Positions 37,367 through 46,264 of a stretch of 64,000 bases of DNA are shown in pieces. The stretch lies in NCBI RefSeq assembly GCF_030733425.1, contig NZ_JASHIZ010000007.1, forward strand, positions 1 to 64,000. Reading direction: 5' to 3'. This DNA comes from Roseovarius sp. MMSF_3350. GTDB taxonomy: Bacteria; Pseudomonadota; Alphaproteobacteria; Rhodobacterales; Rhodobacteraceae. Each line of letters begins with the position of its first letter. Position 1 is the first letter of the stretch. The notes under the pieces are model-generated. The model did no database searches. It saw nothing but the letters and a program-made list of their open reading frames with translations, and was not told the origin of the DNA. A program made the translations under genes and the position numbers.

Positions 37367-38146
37367 ATGGACCTTGGAATAAACGGTAAACGCGCCCTTG
37401 TCTGCGCCTCGTCGAAAGGGCTGGGGCTGGGCTGTGCGCGGGCGCTGGCGGAGGCGGGCGTGGACCTGGTGATGAACGCGCGCGGAGAAGAGGCGCTGGA
37501 GGCGTCGGCGCGGGCCATTCGCGACGACTTTGGCGTGAAGGCGACCACCGTGGCGTGTGACGTAACCACGCCGGAGGGGCAGGAGAAGGTGATAGGTGCC
37601 GCGCAGGGCGTTGATATCCTTGTGACAAATGCAGGTGGCCCGCCGCCGGGAAAGTGGACGGACTGGGACCGCGAGGATTTCATCAAGGCGCTGGACGCCA
37701 ACATGCTGACGCCGATCGCGTTCATCAAGGCGCTGGTGCCGGGCATGATGGAGCGGGGCTGGGGCCGGGTGGTCAACATCACCTCGCAAAGCGTGAAGGC
37801 GCCGATCCCGGTGCTGGGGCTGAGCAATTCGGCGCGCGCGGGGCTGACCGGATATGTCGCGGGGACGGCGCGGCAGGTGGCGGGAAAAGGTGTGACGATC
37901 AACAACCTGCAACCCGGTATTCACGCGACGGACCGGGCCGATTCCCTGGACCGCGGCGTGAGCGAGGCGCAATCGATCACCCTTGACGAGGCGCGCGCGC
38001 AACGGGCGGCGACGATCCCCGCCGGGCGCTATGGCACCGCCGAGGAATTCGGCGCGGCCTGCGCGTTCCTGTGCAGCCGGCACGCCGGGTTCATCGTGGG
38101 GCAGAACATCCTGCTGGACGGCGGCGCGATCAACGCCACGATGTAG
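37367..38146 (+). CDS. Short-chain dehydrogenase/reductase family protein, atypical active site
   Basis: 259-residue Rossmann protein from ATG 37367 (MDLGINGKRALVCASSKGLG). The cofactor loop CASSKGLGLGCA, DV after beta 4, NAGGPPPG and a C-terminal LLDGGAINATM are typical of the FabG-like SDRs. The usual catalytic Tyr-x-x-x-Lys is missing: the segment after NITSQSVKAPIPVLG reads LSNSARAGLTGYVAG. This variant is recurrent in a subgroup of 3-oxoacyl reductase-like SDRs, so it is probably not a mutation, but the reaction is uncertain. It is followed by tandem palindromes and then tatA. Confidence 0.85.
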   Translation: MDLGINGKRALVCASSKGLGLGCARALAEAGVDLVMNARGEEALEASARAIRDDFGVKATTVACDVTTPEGQEKVIGAAQGVDILVTNAGGPPPGKWTDWDREDFIKALDANMLTPIAFIKALVPGMMERGWGRVVNITSQSVKAPIPVLGLSNSARAGLTGYVAGTARQVAGKGVTINNLQPGIHATDRADSLDRGVSEAQSITLDEARAQRAATIPAGRYGTAEEFGAACAFLCSRHAGFIVGQNILLDGGAINATM

Positions 38147-38154
38147 GGGGCGGC

Positions 38155-38195
38155 AATTTTCGCGAAAATTGGACCGGAAATTTCGAAATTTCCGG
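38155..38195 (+). repeat. Family C tandem palindromes, copy 2
   Basis: A perfect 16-bp palindrome, AATTTTCGCGAAAATT (38155-38170), then three bases, then a perfect 22-bp palindrome (38174-38195) with GGAAATTTCGAAATTTCC at its centre. It starts eight bases after the SDR stop codon and lies 130 bp ahead of tatA. Confidence 0.85.
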
Positions 38196-38323
38196 CTCTC
38201 CCCCGGAAAAACCCGGATTCTGCGACGGATTGGTTCTTCCAACCGGCGGCGCAACCGCATAGATACGGTTGACGTACATCCTGCGGGACCCCAGAAACGG
38301 GGCCGGGATAAGGGAGACATATC

Positions 38324-38548
38324 ATGCTGAACAACATCGGCCTTCCGGGCCTTTTGCTGATCGCGGTGGTCGTGCTGGTCCTTTTCGGACGCGGCAAGAT
38401 CTCGTCGCTGATGGGCGAAGTGGGCAAGGGCATCACCTCGTTCAAGAAGGGCGTCGCGGAAGGAAACAAGGAAGTCGAGGACGCCAGCAACGACGCTGCA
38501 GACTCGGCTCGGGACGTCACGCCCGAAGAGAACAAAGACAAGGTTTGA
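38324..38548 (+). CDS. tatA: Sec-independent protein translocase subunit TatA
   Basis: 74 residues: short N-terminal membrane helix ([14 protein letters not shown]), the FGRGK hinge (equivalent of the FG motif), an amphipathic helix ([20 protein letters not shown]) and an acidic tail. This is the pore-forming Tat subunit that moves folded, often cofactor-bearing proteins such as those with iron-sulphur clusters. AAGGGAGACATATC lies before the ATG. First of a tatABC operon. Confidence 0.96.
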   Translation: MLNNIGLPGLLLIAVVVLVLFGRGKISSLMGEVGKGITSFKKGVAEGNKEVEDASNDAADSARDVTPEENKDKV

Positions 38549-38556
38549 TCCCCTGA

Positions 38557-39171
38557 ATGTTCGACCTGGGCTGGACCGAGCTCTTGGTGATCGGCATCGT
38601 CGCGCTGATCGTCGTGGGGCCAAAGGATTTGCCGGGCATGTTCCGGACCGTGGGACGGTTCGTGGGCAAGGCCAAGCAGATGGCGCGCGAATTCAGCCGG
38701 GCGATGAACGACGCGGCTGACGAGGCGGGCGTCAACGAGGTGTCCAAGTCGTTGAAATCGGCCACCAACCCGATGGGCGCGGCGATGGACGAGGTCAAGA
38801 AATCGACCGACAGCTTCACCGCCAAGACGATGGCGGGACCCACGCCCAAGCGGGCCGAGTTCGACGACGACCGCAAGGCGATGGTCGACAAGATCTCGAA
38901 ACGCTCTGCCGAAATGGCCGACGAGCGCAAGGCGGCGGAAGAGGCGGCGAAGGCGAAGGCGGCGGACCCTGAGACGCCCAAGCCCGCGGCGGAGAAGGCC
39001 GGTGAGGCCGCCAAACCGGCGCCGGCCAGGAAGAGCCCTGCGAAAAAGGCAGCAGCCAAGACGGGGGCCAAGGCAGCGCCCAAGAAGGCGGCGCCGAAAA
39101 AGGCGCCTGCAAGCAAGGCGGCGGCGAAGAAACCTGCGGCCAAGAAGCCCGCCTCGGATAAACCTGCATGA
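38557..39171 (+). CDS. tatB: Sec-independent protein translocase subunit TatB
   Basis: 204 residues. [37 protein letters not shown] is the TatB N-terminus with its conserved Glu8 and GPKDLP hinge, followed by a long amphipathic helix. The second half (about 125-204) is a Lys/Ala/Pro-rich low-complexity tail ([20 protein letters not shown]) of the kind common in alphaproteobacteria. Eight bp after tatA; its stop overlaps tatC by ATGA. Confidence 0.95.
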   Translation: MFDLGWTELLVIGIVALIVVGPKDLPGMFRTVGRFVGKAKQMAREFSRAMNDAADEAGVNEVSKSLKSATNPMGAAMDEVKKSTDSFTAKTMAGPTPKRAEFDDDRKAMVDKISKRSAEMADERKAAEEAAKAKAADPETPKPAAEKAGEAAKPAPARKSPAKKAAAKTGAKAAPKKAAPKKAPASKAAAKKPAAKKPASDKPA

Positions 39172-40181
39172 GTGCCGCGGACGACGACGACATCGAGATG
39201 AGCTCGGCCCCGCTGATCGAACATCTGGCGGAGCTGCGCACGCGGCTGATCCGCTCGGTGCTGGCGTTTCTCGTGGGGATCGTGCTGGCCTTCGTGGTGG
39301 CAGAGCCGATCCTGCAATTTCTGCTGGGCCCGATCGAGGCGACCTTGCGGGAACTGGGCGACCCGTCGCCGACGCTGCAATATACCAGCCCGCAGGAATA
39401 CCTGTTCACGCTGTTCCGGATCTCGATGGTGTTCGGCTTCATGCTGGCCTTTCCGGTGATCGCTCAGCAGATGTGGCGCTTTGTTGCGCCGGGGCTGTAC
39501 CGCAACGAGAAGGCGGCGTTCCTGCCGTTCATAATCGCCTCGCCGCTCATGTTCGTGCTGGGGGCGGCGTTTGCGCATTTCGTGGTCACGCCGTTGGCGA
39601 TGAACTTCTTTTTGGGGTTCGCCGATGTCAGCTCGATCTTCGCCAACCTGCTGACCGGGGCGATCGGCGAGGTCGAGACGGTGGCCGACCCGAACCTGCC
39701 GGTGGTGCCCGACAACCTGGGCGCGGTGGTGCCGGAAACGGATGAAGGCATCAAGATCACCTTCTTCGGGAAGGTGAACGAGAGCCTTGATATCACGCTG
39801 AAATTCATCATGGCCTTCGGCATCTGTTTCCAACTGCCGGTGCTGCTGACGCTGATGGGCAAGGCCGGATTGGTGAGCGCCGAGGGGCTGGGTGGCGTGC
39901 GGAAATACGCGATGGTGGGCATCCTGGTGCTGGCCGCCCTGGTGACGCCGCCGGACGTGGTGACGCAGCTGATCCTGTTCACGGTGGTTTACGGGCTTTA
40001 CGAGATTTCCATCTTCCTTGTGCGCCGGGTGGAGAAGACCCGCGAGGAAAAGCTGCGTGCCGAGGGCGTGTGGTTCGAGGATGATGGCGAAGAAGACCCG
40101 ATGGAAGCCGAGTTCGACGCCGATGACGAGGATGACGCGGGCGACCTGGACGATCTGGACGAAGACCGGAGCAAGACGTGA
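39168..40181 (+). CDS. tatC: Sec-independent protein translocase subunit TatC
   Basis: Signal-peptide receptor of the Tat system. 337 residues with six membrane helices; [21 protein letters not shown] at the start carries the twin-arginine binding glutamate and LRxRL. A periplasmic insertion (about 160-205) between helices and an acidic cytoplasmic tail ([20 protein letters not shown]) make it longer than the ~260-residue E. coli protein. Overlaps both neighbours by ATGA. Confidence 0.96.
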   Translation: MSAADDDDIEMSSAPLIEHLAELRTRLIRSVLAFLVGIVLAFVVAEPILQFLLGPIEATLRELGDPSPTLQYTSPQEYLFTLFRISMVFGFMLAFPVIAQQMWRFVAPGLYRNEKAAFLPFIIASPLMFVLGAAFAHFVVTPLAMNFFLGFADVSSIFANLLTGAIGEVETVADPNLPVVPDNLGAVVPETDEGIKITFFGKVNESLDITLKFIMAFGICFQLPVLLTLMGKAGLVSAEGLGGVRKYAMVGILVLAALVTPPDVVTQLILFTVVYGLYEISIFLVRRVEKTREEKLRAEGVWFEDDGEEDPMEAEFDADDEDDAGDLDDLDEDRSKT

Positions 40182-41017
40182 CCGCAGACCCGATGGAACG
40201 GATCGCGGCCGCGCTGGAGCGGATCAGCCCGGCGCCCATGGCGACGCCGGATTTCGACGGCGCCGACGCGTTCGTGTGGCACGTGGAGCCGGACCGTTTG
40301 CATCCCGTGCAGAACGTGAACCGGGTGGATATGGATCTGCTGGTGGGGATCAACCGGTCGCGCGATACGCTTTTGGAGAACACACGGCATTTCGCCAAGG
40401 GACTGCCTGCGAACAATGCGCTGCTTTGGGGCGCGCGGGGGATGGGCAAGTCGAGCCTGGTGAAGGCGGTGCATGCCGCCGTGCGGGCCGAGGGGCACGA
40501 CCTGAAGATCGTGGAGTTGCAGCGCGAGGACCTGCCGAGCGTGGGGCGGCTGCTGAATATCCTGCGCAAGAGCCAGGCGCGGTTCATTCTGTTCTGCGAC
40601 GACCTGAGCTTTGGTCACGATGACCAGCATTACAAATCGCTGAAGGCGGTGCTGGATGGCGGAATCGAGGGCCGGCCCGAGAACGTGGTGTTCTATGCCA
40701 CCTCGAACCGCCGCCACCTGATGCCCCGCGACATGATCGAGAACGAGCGGTCGAGCGCGATCAACCCCAGCGAGGCGACCGAGGAGAAGGTCTCTCTTTC
40801 GGATCGGTTCGGACTTTGGCTGGGGTTCCATCCCTGCGATCAGGACGAATACCTGTCGATGATCCGGGGGTATTGCGATGCGCATGGGATCGAGATCGAC
40901 GACGCCACGCTGCGGGCCGAGGCCATCGAGTGGCAGGCGACGCGCGGGTCGCGGTCGGGCCGTGTGGCGTGGCAGTATTTCACCGACCTGGCCGGTCGGC
41001 GGGGCGTGAGCCTGTAG
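40178..41017 (+). CDS. DUF815 family P-loop ATPase
   Basis: 279 residues of the AAA-like DUF815 family: Walker A WGARGMGKSSLVKA (about 84-97), Walker B RFILFCDDLSFG, a sensor-like VVFYATSNRRHLMPRDM and NPSEATEEKVSLSDRFGLWLGF. Found next to tatC in other Rhodobacterales as I recall, but its task is unknown; AAA proteins of this type usually remodel or load a partner. ATGA overlap with tatC shows co-translation. The region after its stop is filled with a duplicated repeat. Confidence 0.85.
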   Translation: MTADPMERIAAALERISPAPMATPDFDGADAFVWHVEPDRLHPVQNVNRVDMDLLVGINRSRDTLLENTRHFAKGLPANNALLWGARGMGKSSLVKAVHAAVRAEGHDLKIVELQREDLPSVGRLLNILRKSQARFILFCDDLSFGHDDQHYKSLKAVLDGGIEGRPENVVFYATSNRRHLMPRDMIENERSSAINPSEATEEKVSLSDRFGLWLGFHPCDQDEYLSMIRGYCDAHGIEIDDATLRAEAIEWQATRGSRSGRVAWQYFTDLAGRRGVSL

Positions 41018-41030
41018 GCTTTTTCTTAGA

Positions 41031-41255
41031 ATTTGGGGACAGAACGCGTGGCGGCCGCCGGGCGTGGGGTTGGTTTGGCGTGGCGCGATGGAGATGGCAC
41101 GGGGTGGGGTGAAACCCCACCCTACGTTGGCGTTCAATTGTTGAGGCGAGGGTTTGGAAGCCGAGCGCGTGGCGGCCACCGGGCGTGGGGTTCATTTGGC
41201 GTGGCGCGATTGGCGAGCGTGGCGTGGGGGTGGGGTGAAACCCCACCCTACGTTG
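41031..41255 (+). repeat. Imperfect tandem duplication of a ~100-bp element ending in family A palindromes (copies 4 and 5)
   Basis: Copy 4 (about 41031-41129) and copy 5 (about 41152-41255) share CGCGTGGCGGCC-CCGGGCGTGGGGTT, then TTTGGCGTGGCGCGAT, and both end in the palindrome GGTGGGGT/ACCCCACC (41103-41121 and 41229-41247) plus CTACGTTG. The offset is 121 bp at the left and 126 at the right, so a small indel separates them. They fill the convergent spacer between the DUF815 and LysM/M23 genes and reveal a longer body attached to the family A hairpin. Confidence 0.85.
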
Positions 41256-41268
41256 ACAGCAGCTGCGC

Positions 41269-42429
41269 CTATTGCAAGTAGGGCAGCGGGTCGACGCTGT
41301 CGAAGCCTTCGCGCACCTCGAAATGCAGGGCGGCGGTGCCGTCGGTGCGGATTGCGGCCAACTGGCCGCCGCGCGCGACCTGGTCGCCCTTGGACACCTT
41401 CACGTCGCCCACATTGGAATAGACCGTCAGCAGGTTCTGGTCGTGCTTGACCACGATGATGGGCACGCCGTTGGTGTCCTTGGTGATGGCCGCCACGGTG
41501 CCGGCCTGGGCGGCGCGGACGGGCGTGCCGGCGGGGGCGGCGATGTCGATGCCGTCATTCTTGCCCTTGGCATATTCGCGGATGATGTCGCCCTTCACTG
41601 GATAGCTCATCCGGGCATTGCTGCTGGCGCTGGCGGTGTTGCCGCCTAGATCGGGCGCCGCGGTGGATTCGACCGGCTTGGCGGCGGGCACGGTCTTTTC
41701 CTCGGGCAGAGGCTGGGCCGCGGAGGGCGGGGTGGGCGTGGGGCTGCCCTGGCCCGGCACGGTCGTTTCCAGCGCGGTGGTCTGGACCTCGTTCGGCGAG
41801 GCATCGGGCATTGCCACTGGAATCAGCAGGTACTGGCCTTCGCGCACTGCGAAATCGGGGCCGAGGCCGTTCCAGTCTGCCAGGCTGCGGACCGATACGT
41901 CGTAGAGCCGGGCAATGGTGAAGGCGGTCTCGCCGCGCTGAACCTGGTGGCGGACGGGCTCGACGCCCGACTGGCCGCTGTCGAGGGTGCGGTTGGACGT
42001 GGTCCGGCCCGCGCTGGCATTCTCGATCGCGGTGCCGGCGACCGAGGTGATGTCGACGCCGGGCCGGGGTGTGAGCGGGCCCCCGGAGGGTTCGGCGACA
42101 CGACCGGGCAGGGCGATGACCTCGCCCTGGCGCAGGGTGTCGCCCGGCTGAATGCCGTTGTAGCGCGAAAGCTCGCCCACATCGGCGCCGATGCGGCGCG
42201 CGAGGCTTTGCAGGGTGTCGCCGCGGCGGGCCACGGCAACCTGGTAATTCGGGTAGGAGATGATGCCGCGGCTGTCGGGCGTGGGCCGGGTGGCGCTGGC
42301 GTTGCGCGCGGCCTCGGCGGTGCTGGGTCCGCCGTTGCGCAGGTCGAGGTCGAAATCGTCGCATCCGGCCACGGCCAACAGCGCCACGGCGCAAACGAGG
42401 GGTCGCAGGGGGGGTTTGAAGTGGCTCAT
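41269..42429 (-). CDS. LysM and M23 peptidase-domain lipoprotein (NlpD/DipM-like)
   Basis: 386 residues from ATG 42429. The signal peptide ends in LAVAGC (Cys23), an outer-membrane lipoprotein signal. Two LysM-type repeats follow: VAVARRGDTLQSLARRIG... and HQVQRGETAFTIARLYDVS... with GQYLLIPV. After a Pro/Thr linker comes an M23/LytM-like domain (PVKGDIIREYAKGKNDGIDI ... ALHFEVR). The HxxxD and HxH zinc motifs look incomplete (NDGIDIAAPAG, LHFEV), so it may be a non-catalytic amidase activator. Gene order LysM/M23-pcm-surE is conserved in Proteobacteria. Confidence 0.9.
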   Translation of the reverse strand: MSHFKPPLRPLVCAVALLAVAGCDDFDLDLRNGGPSTAEAARNASATRPTPDSRGIISYPNYQVAVARRGDTLQSLARRIGADVGELSRYNGIQPGDTLRQGEVIALPGRVAEPSGGPLTPRPGVDITSVAGTAIENASAGRTTSNRTLDSGQSGVEPVRHQVQRGETAFTIARLYDVSVRSLADWNGLGPDFAVREGQYLLIPVAMPDASPNEVQTTALETTVPGQGSPTPTPPSAAQPLPEEKTVPAAKPVESTAAPDLGGNTASASSNARMSYPVKGDIIREYAKGKNDGIDIAAPAGTPVRAAQAGTVAAITKDTNGVPIIVVKHDQNLLTVYSNVGDVKVSKGDQVARGGQLAAIRTDGTAALHFEVREGFDSVDPLPYLQ

Positions 42430-42520
42430 CTCGATCTTGTCCTCATCTCGGTCCCCTTGTTGGCCGGGGATCAAAGCGGCGACCGGGACGGCCCCGGCCT
42501 TGTGGTTCTGTCCTGTCCTG

Positions 42521-43183
42521 TCAGTCCCGGCCCAGCCCTTCGAGCAGGGGCACGAAACGCACCGGGCGCAGTTCGTCGTAGTCGAAGCCCGTTTCGGACC
42601 GGGTGACCCGGATCAGGCTTTGTACCGTGTCGGACTGCCCCACGGGTACGACCATGATACCCCCGATTTTCAATTGCGCCAAGAGCGGCCCGGGCGGATC
42701 TTCGGCCGCTGCCGTGACCAGGATGCGGTCGAACGGGGCCTGTTCGGGCAGGCCGAAGCTGCCATCGGCGGTCAGCGCGGTGATGTTGGTCAGGTCGAGC
42801 GCCTGGAAAATGGCGCTGGCGTCGGCCACCAGCGCCTTGTGCCGGTCGACGGTATAGACCCGGCGGGCAAGCTGGCTGAGGATCGCGGCCTGGTAGCCCG
42901 AGCCGGTGCCGACTTCGAGCACCTTGTCGCGCGGCGTGACCTTGAGCGCCTGGGTCATCAGGCCGACCACGGAGGGCTGCGAAATGGTCTGGCCGCAGGT
43001 GATGGGCAGGGGCGTATCCTCGTAGGCGCGGGAGGCGAAGTGACCGCGCACGAAGGCGCCGCGGTCGATCTTTTCCATGGCCGTCAGGACGCGCTTGTCG
43101 GTCACCCCGCGCGAGCGCAGCGCGAAGAGAAACTGCATCTTGCGTTCGGCGATATCGTCGGCGTCGTCGGTCATCGGCGTCAT
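42521..43183 (-). CDS. pcm: Protein-L-isoaspartate O-methyltransferase
   Basis: Repairs isoaspartyl damage in proteins using S-adenosylmethionine. 220 residues with [20 protein letters not shown], the SAM-binding [15 protein letters not shown] and [13 protein letters not shown] followed by GGIMVVPVG. It overlaps surE by four bases (ATGA) and precedes the LysM/M23 gene, a partnership often seen in stress-survival operons. Confidence 0.95.
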   Translation of the reverse strand: MTPMTDDADDIAERKMQFLFALRSRGVTDKRVLTAMEKIDRGAFVRGHFASRAYEDTPLPITCGQTISQPSVVGLMTQALKVTPRDKVLEVGTGSGYQAAILSQLARRVYTVDRHKALVADASAIFQALDLTNITALTADGSFGLPEQAPFDRILVTAAAEDPPGPLLAQLKIGGIMVVPVGQSDTVQSLIRVTRSETGFDYDELRPVRFVPLLEGLGRD

Positions 43184-43962
43184 TCGATCGCCTTGAGCGC
43201 GTCGAGCGCGTCATGCGCGGTAAGATCGGCGCGCATGGGCGTGACGGAAATGTAACCCTTGAGGTTCCAGTCGGCGTCGGTGCCGTCGGCGGTGGGCTCG
43301 CCCTGCGGCGCGCCGGTGACCCACAGGAAACGGCGGCCCGAGGGCGAGGTGGTGGGTTGCACGCCAAAGCCCATGTCGCGGCGAAAGCCCTGGCGGCAGG
43401 CGCGCATGCCCTGCACCTCGGCACCGGGCACGGGCGGGAAATTCACGTTGTAGAAGATGCCGTAGTCGTCGCGGGTCCAGACGCCCTTGTCCAGAAGGGT
43501 GCGCAGGGTGGCAAGGCCGTGCTGGCGGCTTGATTCGAACTGGTCGTCGAGGTCGCGGTTGCGGGGGCCGTAATATTGGCTGAGGGCGACGGCGGGGAAG
43601 CCCTGCAGCGCGGCCTCCATCGCGCCGCCGACGGTGCCGGAATAGACCGCATTCTCGGCCGCGTTGTTGCCGCGGTTCACGCCCGACAGGATCAGGTCGG
43701 GGGGCGTGTCCTTCATCACGTCATGCACAGCCGCCAGCACGCAGTCGGCGGGCGAGCCTTGCGCGGCGAAGCGACGCTCGTCCATCTGGCTGATCATCAT
43801 CGGTGTGGTGTAGGAAATGCAGTGGCCGACGCCCGATTGCTCGAAGGCGGGGGCCACGGTCCAGACCTCGCCCGAGGGGCCGGCAAGGTCGGTCGCGATC
43901 TCTTCCAGGACGGCGAGGCCGGGGGCCGAGATGCCGTCGTCATTGGTGATGAGAATGCGCAA
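43180..43962 (-). CDS. surE: 5'/3'-nucleotidase SurE
   Basis: Metal-dependent survival nucleotidase. 260 residues: start [15 protein letters not shown] with the metal-binding [20 protein letters not shown], and [25 protein letters not shown]. The start is a TTG at 43962 with AGGAG seven bases upstream; longer frames begin in non-homologous sequence. Overlaps pcm. Confidence 0.94.
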   Translation of the reverse strand: MRILITNDDGISAPGLAVLEEIATDLAGPSGEVWTVAPAFEQSGVGHCISYTTPMMISQMDERRFAAQGSPADCVLAAVHDVMKDTPPDLILSGVNRGNNAAENAVYSGTVGGAMEAALQGFPAVALSQYYGPRNRDLDDQFESSRQHGLATLRTLLDKGVWTRDDYGIFYNVNFPPVPGAEVQGMRACRQGFRRDMGFGVQPTTSPSGRRFLWVTGAPQGEPTADGTDADWNLKGYISVTPMRADLTAHDALDALKAIE

Positions 43963-44301
43963 GGGGCTGCTCCTGCCGTTGGGTGTTCGGGGCGGGGTTT
44001 TGCCTTGTGTAGCGGGGCGACGGGCAGGGAGCAAGCGCTGCAGGGAGGGCTGTACGGGGCCGCGTCCGGAGGGCAACAGGATGTTCGGGCGTGGCGTCAG
44101 GTGGCCGGCGTTGGAGGTGAGTATTTTTGACAAGAAAAAGCCGGGGCGGAACGGATGCAACTGTCGATGCAATCGGCCGGCAAAGACCTGCAACCGCCGG
44201 GAGGCCGCGCAGTCTGCCAAGCGTGTCCCGGGGTTTAACGGGACCGTATCCTAAGTCTATGCTGTCGCCGCTTCAGGACCGTGAGAGGCAGTTTGCCGAA
44301 C
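43963..44301. other. 339-bp spacer upstream of surE, with family B element copy 3
   Basis: No convincing gene. GAGTATTTTTGACAAGAAAA (44119-44138) is the family B core, on the same strand sense as the 841 and 57943 copies. The rest is GC-rich without strong hairpins. The reading frames open here are out of step with GC periodicity and lack ribosome binding sites. Confidence 0.55.
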
Positions 44302-44427
44302 TCAATAGCTGAGTTCTGCGGCGAAAAGGCTGGCGATCTCTTCGCGTGTGATCCGCGACGGTGCTTCTTCGGCCGGTGCTTCAGCCTGGTGGCTGCGTTT
44401 TGTCAGAACACTGATAAGCATGCGCAT
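44302..44427 (-). CDS. Very small protein, 41 residues
   Basis: ATG 44427 to stop 44302; product MRMLISVLTKRSHQAEAPAE and then ending ITREEIASLFAAELSY. AGGGGA lies six bases upstream on the minus strand. The C-terminal half is a likely amphipathic helix; there is no membrane segment. The ATG is followed by a second ATG two codons on. It stands alone, 254 bp after the SDR gene on the same strand. No family recognised; kept because of the good ribosome binding site and protein-like composition. Confidence 0.4.
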   Translation of the reverse strand: MRMLISVLTKRSHQAEAPAEEAPSRITREEIASLFAAELSY

Positions 44428-44681
44428 CTGTGGTCCCCTGTCTTTTCTGCGCCCCCGCAAAACAAGAGACGGAACGCTCTGGCGGATAGTTTCAGGGAAA
44501 TGCAGTAAATTTTTCAAGAAAACAGGCAAGCCATTGTTTTTTATGGTGTATCTATTGCGGGGTGCAACGGGTCTCCCGCTCGTGCAACAGGGCTATCTGG
44601 CGTGTTTGCGCACGCGTTTTCCAAGGAGGCAGGCACGTGAGCCGGCACTTGCCGCAGGGGCGCGACCAAGCCTGTAAGGCG

Positions 44682-45335
44682 CTACAGGATCTCCGACAAC
44701 AGGCGCGCGGCCACGTCGGGCGCGGTGGGCAGCGCCTCGCGGTCCTCGCCGGGGAAGAAACGGGCGCGGGTCGCGGTGGCGATGGGGCCGGGGTCGAGCA
44801 CCTGCACCTTGGGCCCGAGCTTGACGGTTTCAGCCTGCCAACTGCGGGCAAGGGCGATCTGGGCGGCCTTGGTGGCGCCGTAGGTGCCGAAGAATTTCTG
44901 CCCGGCGCGGGGATCGTCGAAAAAGACGGCGCGGCCGGTCTCGCCCAGAAGCGGGCTGATGAAGCCGATGAGGCGCGCGACGGCATCGACATTGGTGTTG
45001 AGCGAAGTGCGCCAGTCCTTGACATCGATCTGGTGCGTGGGGGTCATCGGCGCGGCGTGAACGGCCGTGTGCACCCAGAGGTCGAGCGCGCCCCAGCGGT
45101 CGTAGATCGACCGGCAGAGCTGGGCCATGGCGGCCTCGGTGTTGATATCCATGGGCGCCAGTGTCGCGTCGCCGCCCTGCGCCTTGATGCGGTCGTCCAG
45201 CTCTTCCAGCGCGCCGGTGGTGCGGGCGACGGCGACGATATGGTGCGTCGGTGCCAAGGCCTGGGCGAGGGCTGCGCCAAGGCCGCGCGAGGCGCCGGTC
45301 ACGAGGGCGATCTTACGAGAGGGTGCGGTATCCAT
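44682..45335 (-). CDS. Short-chain dehydrogenase/reductase family protein lacking the catalytic serine
   Basis: 217 residues from ATG 45335 (MDTAPSRKIALVTGASRGLG). The NAD(P) loop TGASRGLGAALA is intact and YGATK provides the Tyr-x-x-x-Lys pair. Where SDRs carry the catalytic Ser (ISS), this one reads AVFFDDPRAGQKFFGTYGATKAA, with Asp instead. In place of NAG it has HTAVHAAP. It may still bind cofactor; activity is doubtful or altered. Divergent from bioY across a 222-bp spacer. Confidence 0.8.
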   Translation of the reverse strand: MDTAPSRKIALVTGASRGLGAALAQALAPTHHIVAVARTTGALEELDDRIKAQGGDATLAPMDINTEAAMAQLCRSIYDRWGALDLWVHTAVHAAPMTPTHQIDVKDWRTSLNTNVDAVARLIGFISPLLGETGRAVFFDDPRAGQKFFGTYGATKAAQIALARSWQAETVKLGPKVQVLDPGPIATATRARFFPGEDREALPTAPDVAARLLSEIL

Positions 45336-45557
45336 GTCCTGCCAAATCTCATTCCGGCGGGGCAATATCAAGCGTAAAGCGTCGTGCCAGCACCCCGGGT
45401 CAGGAAATTCGCCGGGCCGTTGCGCGACGCCCGGGCGGTGCACGCGCCCCGCCTATTGTCGATGTTCCGGATCATCGGAGGGGCGCTATAATCGCTTGAC
45501 ACTTGGCCACGCGCGCCCAAGAAAGGCGGGTGAAACGAGACAGGAAAGGACAGTGCC

Positions 45558-46127
45558 ATGGCGGACACCGTTTTGAGCAAGGCCGTGATCGGCCACGAAG
45601 GTCTGACGAAGAAACTGGGGCTGGTGATCGGCGGGTCGCTGTTCATCGCAATGGCCGCGCAGGTGAGCATCCCGTTCTTCCCGGTGCCGATGACGTTGCA
45701 GACGCTGGCGATCCTGATCGTCGGGCTGACCTTCGGCTCGCAGCTGGGCCTGGCGACGCTGGTGACCTACCTGGGTTACGGCGCGATGGGCCTGCCCGTC
45801 TTTGCGAACGGCGCCTCGGCGGCAGCGCTGATGGGCCCGACGGCGGGGTTCCTCTATGGTTTTGCCGCGATGGCGTTCCTGGCCGGTCTGGCCGTGGAAA
45901 AGGGCCTGGCACGGGGTGTCGTGTCGACCGCATTGATCGCGATGGTGATCTCGGCGTTGCTGTACATCCCCGGGCTGGCATGGCCGGCGATGGTGATGGG
46001 CACGACGTTGCCCGAGCTTTGGGTCGGCTGGATGGCGCCGTTCCTGCTGGGTGACGCGGTCAAGGCCGTGATCGCGGCGATGGTCGTCTGGGGCGGCTGG
46101 AAAGCGCTGCAGGCACGCAAGAGCTGA
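45558..46127 (+). CDS. bioY: Biotin transporter substrate-binding component BioY
   Basis: 189 residues, six membrane helices; the family signatures FFPVPMTLQTLAILIVGLTFG, YLGYGAMGLPVFANG and GPTAGFLYGF are all present. BioY captures biotin as the S-component of an ECF transporter or alone; no bioM/bioN energising genes are adjacent. AGGAAAGGACAGTGCC leads to the ATG. No clear BioR operator (TTATnnATAA type) is visible upstream. Biotin supplied here would serve the MccA carrier via the ligase at 27285. Confidence 0.95.
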   Translation: MADTVLSKAVIGHEGLTKKLGLVIGGSLFIAMAAQVSIPFFPVPMTLQTLAILIVGLTFGSQLGLATLVTYLGYGAMGLPVFANGASAAALMGPTAGFLYGFAAMAFLAGLAVEKGLARGVVSTALIAMVISALLYIPGLAWPAMVMGTTLPELWVGWMAPFLLGDAVKAVIAAMVVWGGWKALQARKS

Positions 46128-46152
46128 GACCCCACACACACGAATTCCGAAG

Positions 46153-46180
46153 CGCCGTCCCGGATTGGGGCGGCGTTTTT
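46153..46180 (+). terminator. Intrinsic terminator of bioY
   Basis: CGCCGTCCC (46153-46161) pairs with GGGGCGGCG (46167-46175), one T-G wobble, loop GGATT, then TTTTT (46176-46180). It lies 25 bp after the bioY stop. Confidence 0.85.
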
Positions 46181-46194
46181 CGTTTGGGCGGGGC

Positions 46195-46262
46195 GGCAGA
46201 ATTTACGTAAATTCTGCCCCGGAAAATGCGTATTTTCCGGGGCGTTTTCTGCGCAGGAAACG
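46195..46262. repeat. Family C tandem palindromes, copy 3 (three in a row)
   Basis: A perfect 24-bp palindrome at 46195-46218 (centre GAATTTACGTAAATTC), an 11-bp stem CCCCGGAAAAT (46217-46227) with ATTTTCCGGGG (46232-46242) around GCGT, then CGTTTTCTGC (46243-46252) with GCAGGAAACG (46253-46262), one T-G pair. The block abuts the stop codon of the DUF1284 gene (46265) and follows the bioY terminator. Confidence 0.88.
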
Positions 46263-46264
46263 GC

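Noticed and set aside
45336..45557. BioR operator or biotin riboswitch upstream of bioY
   Set aside because: No TTATnnATAA palindrome; only a partial CTATAATCG, and no riboswitch-like fold is apparent.
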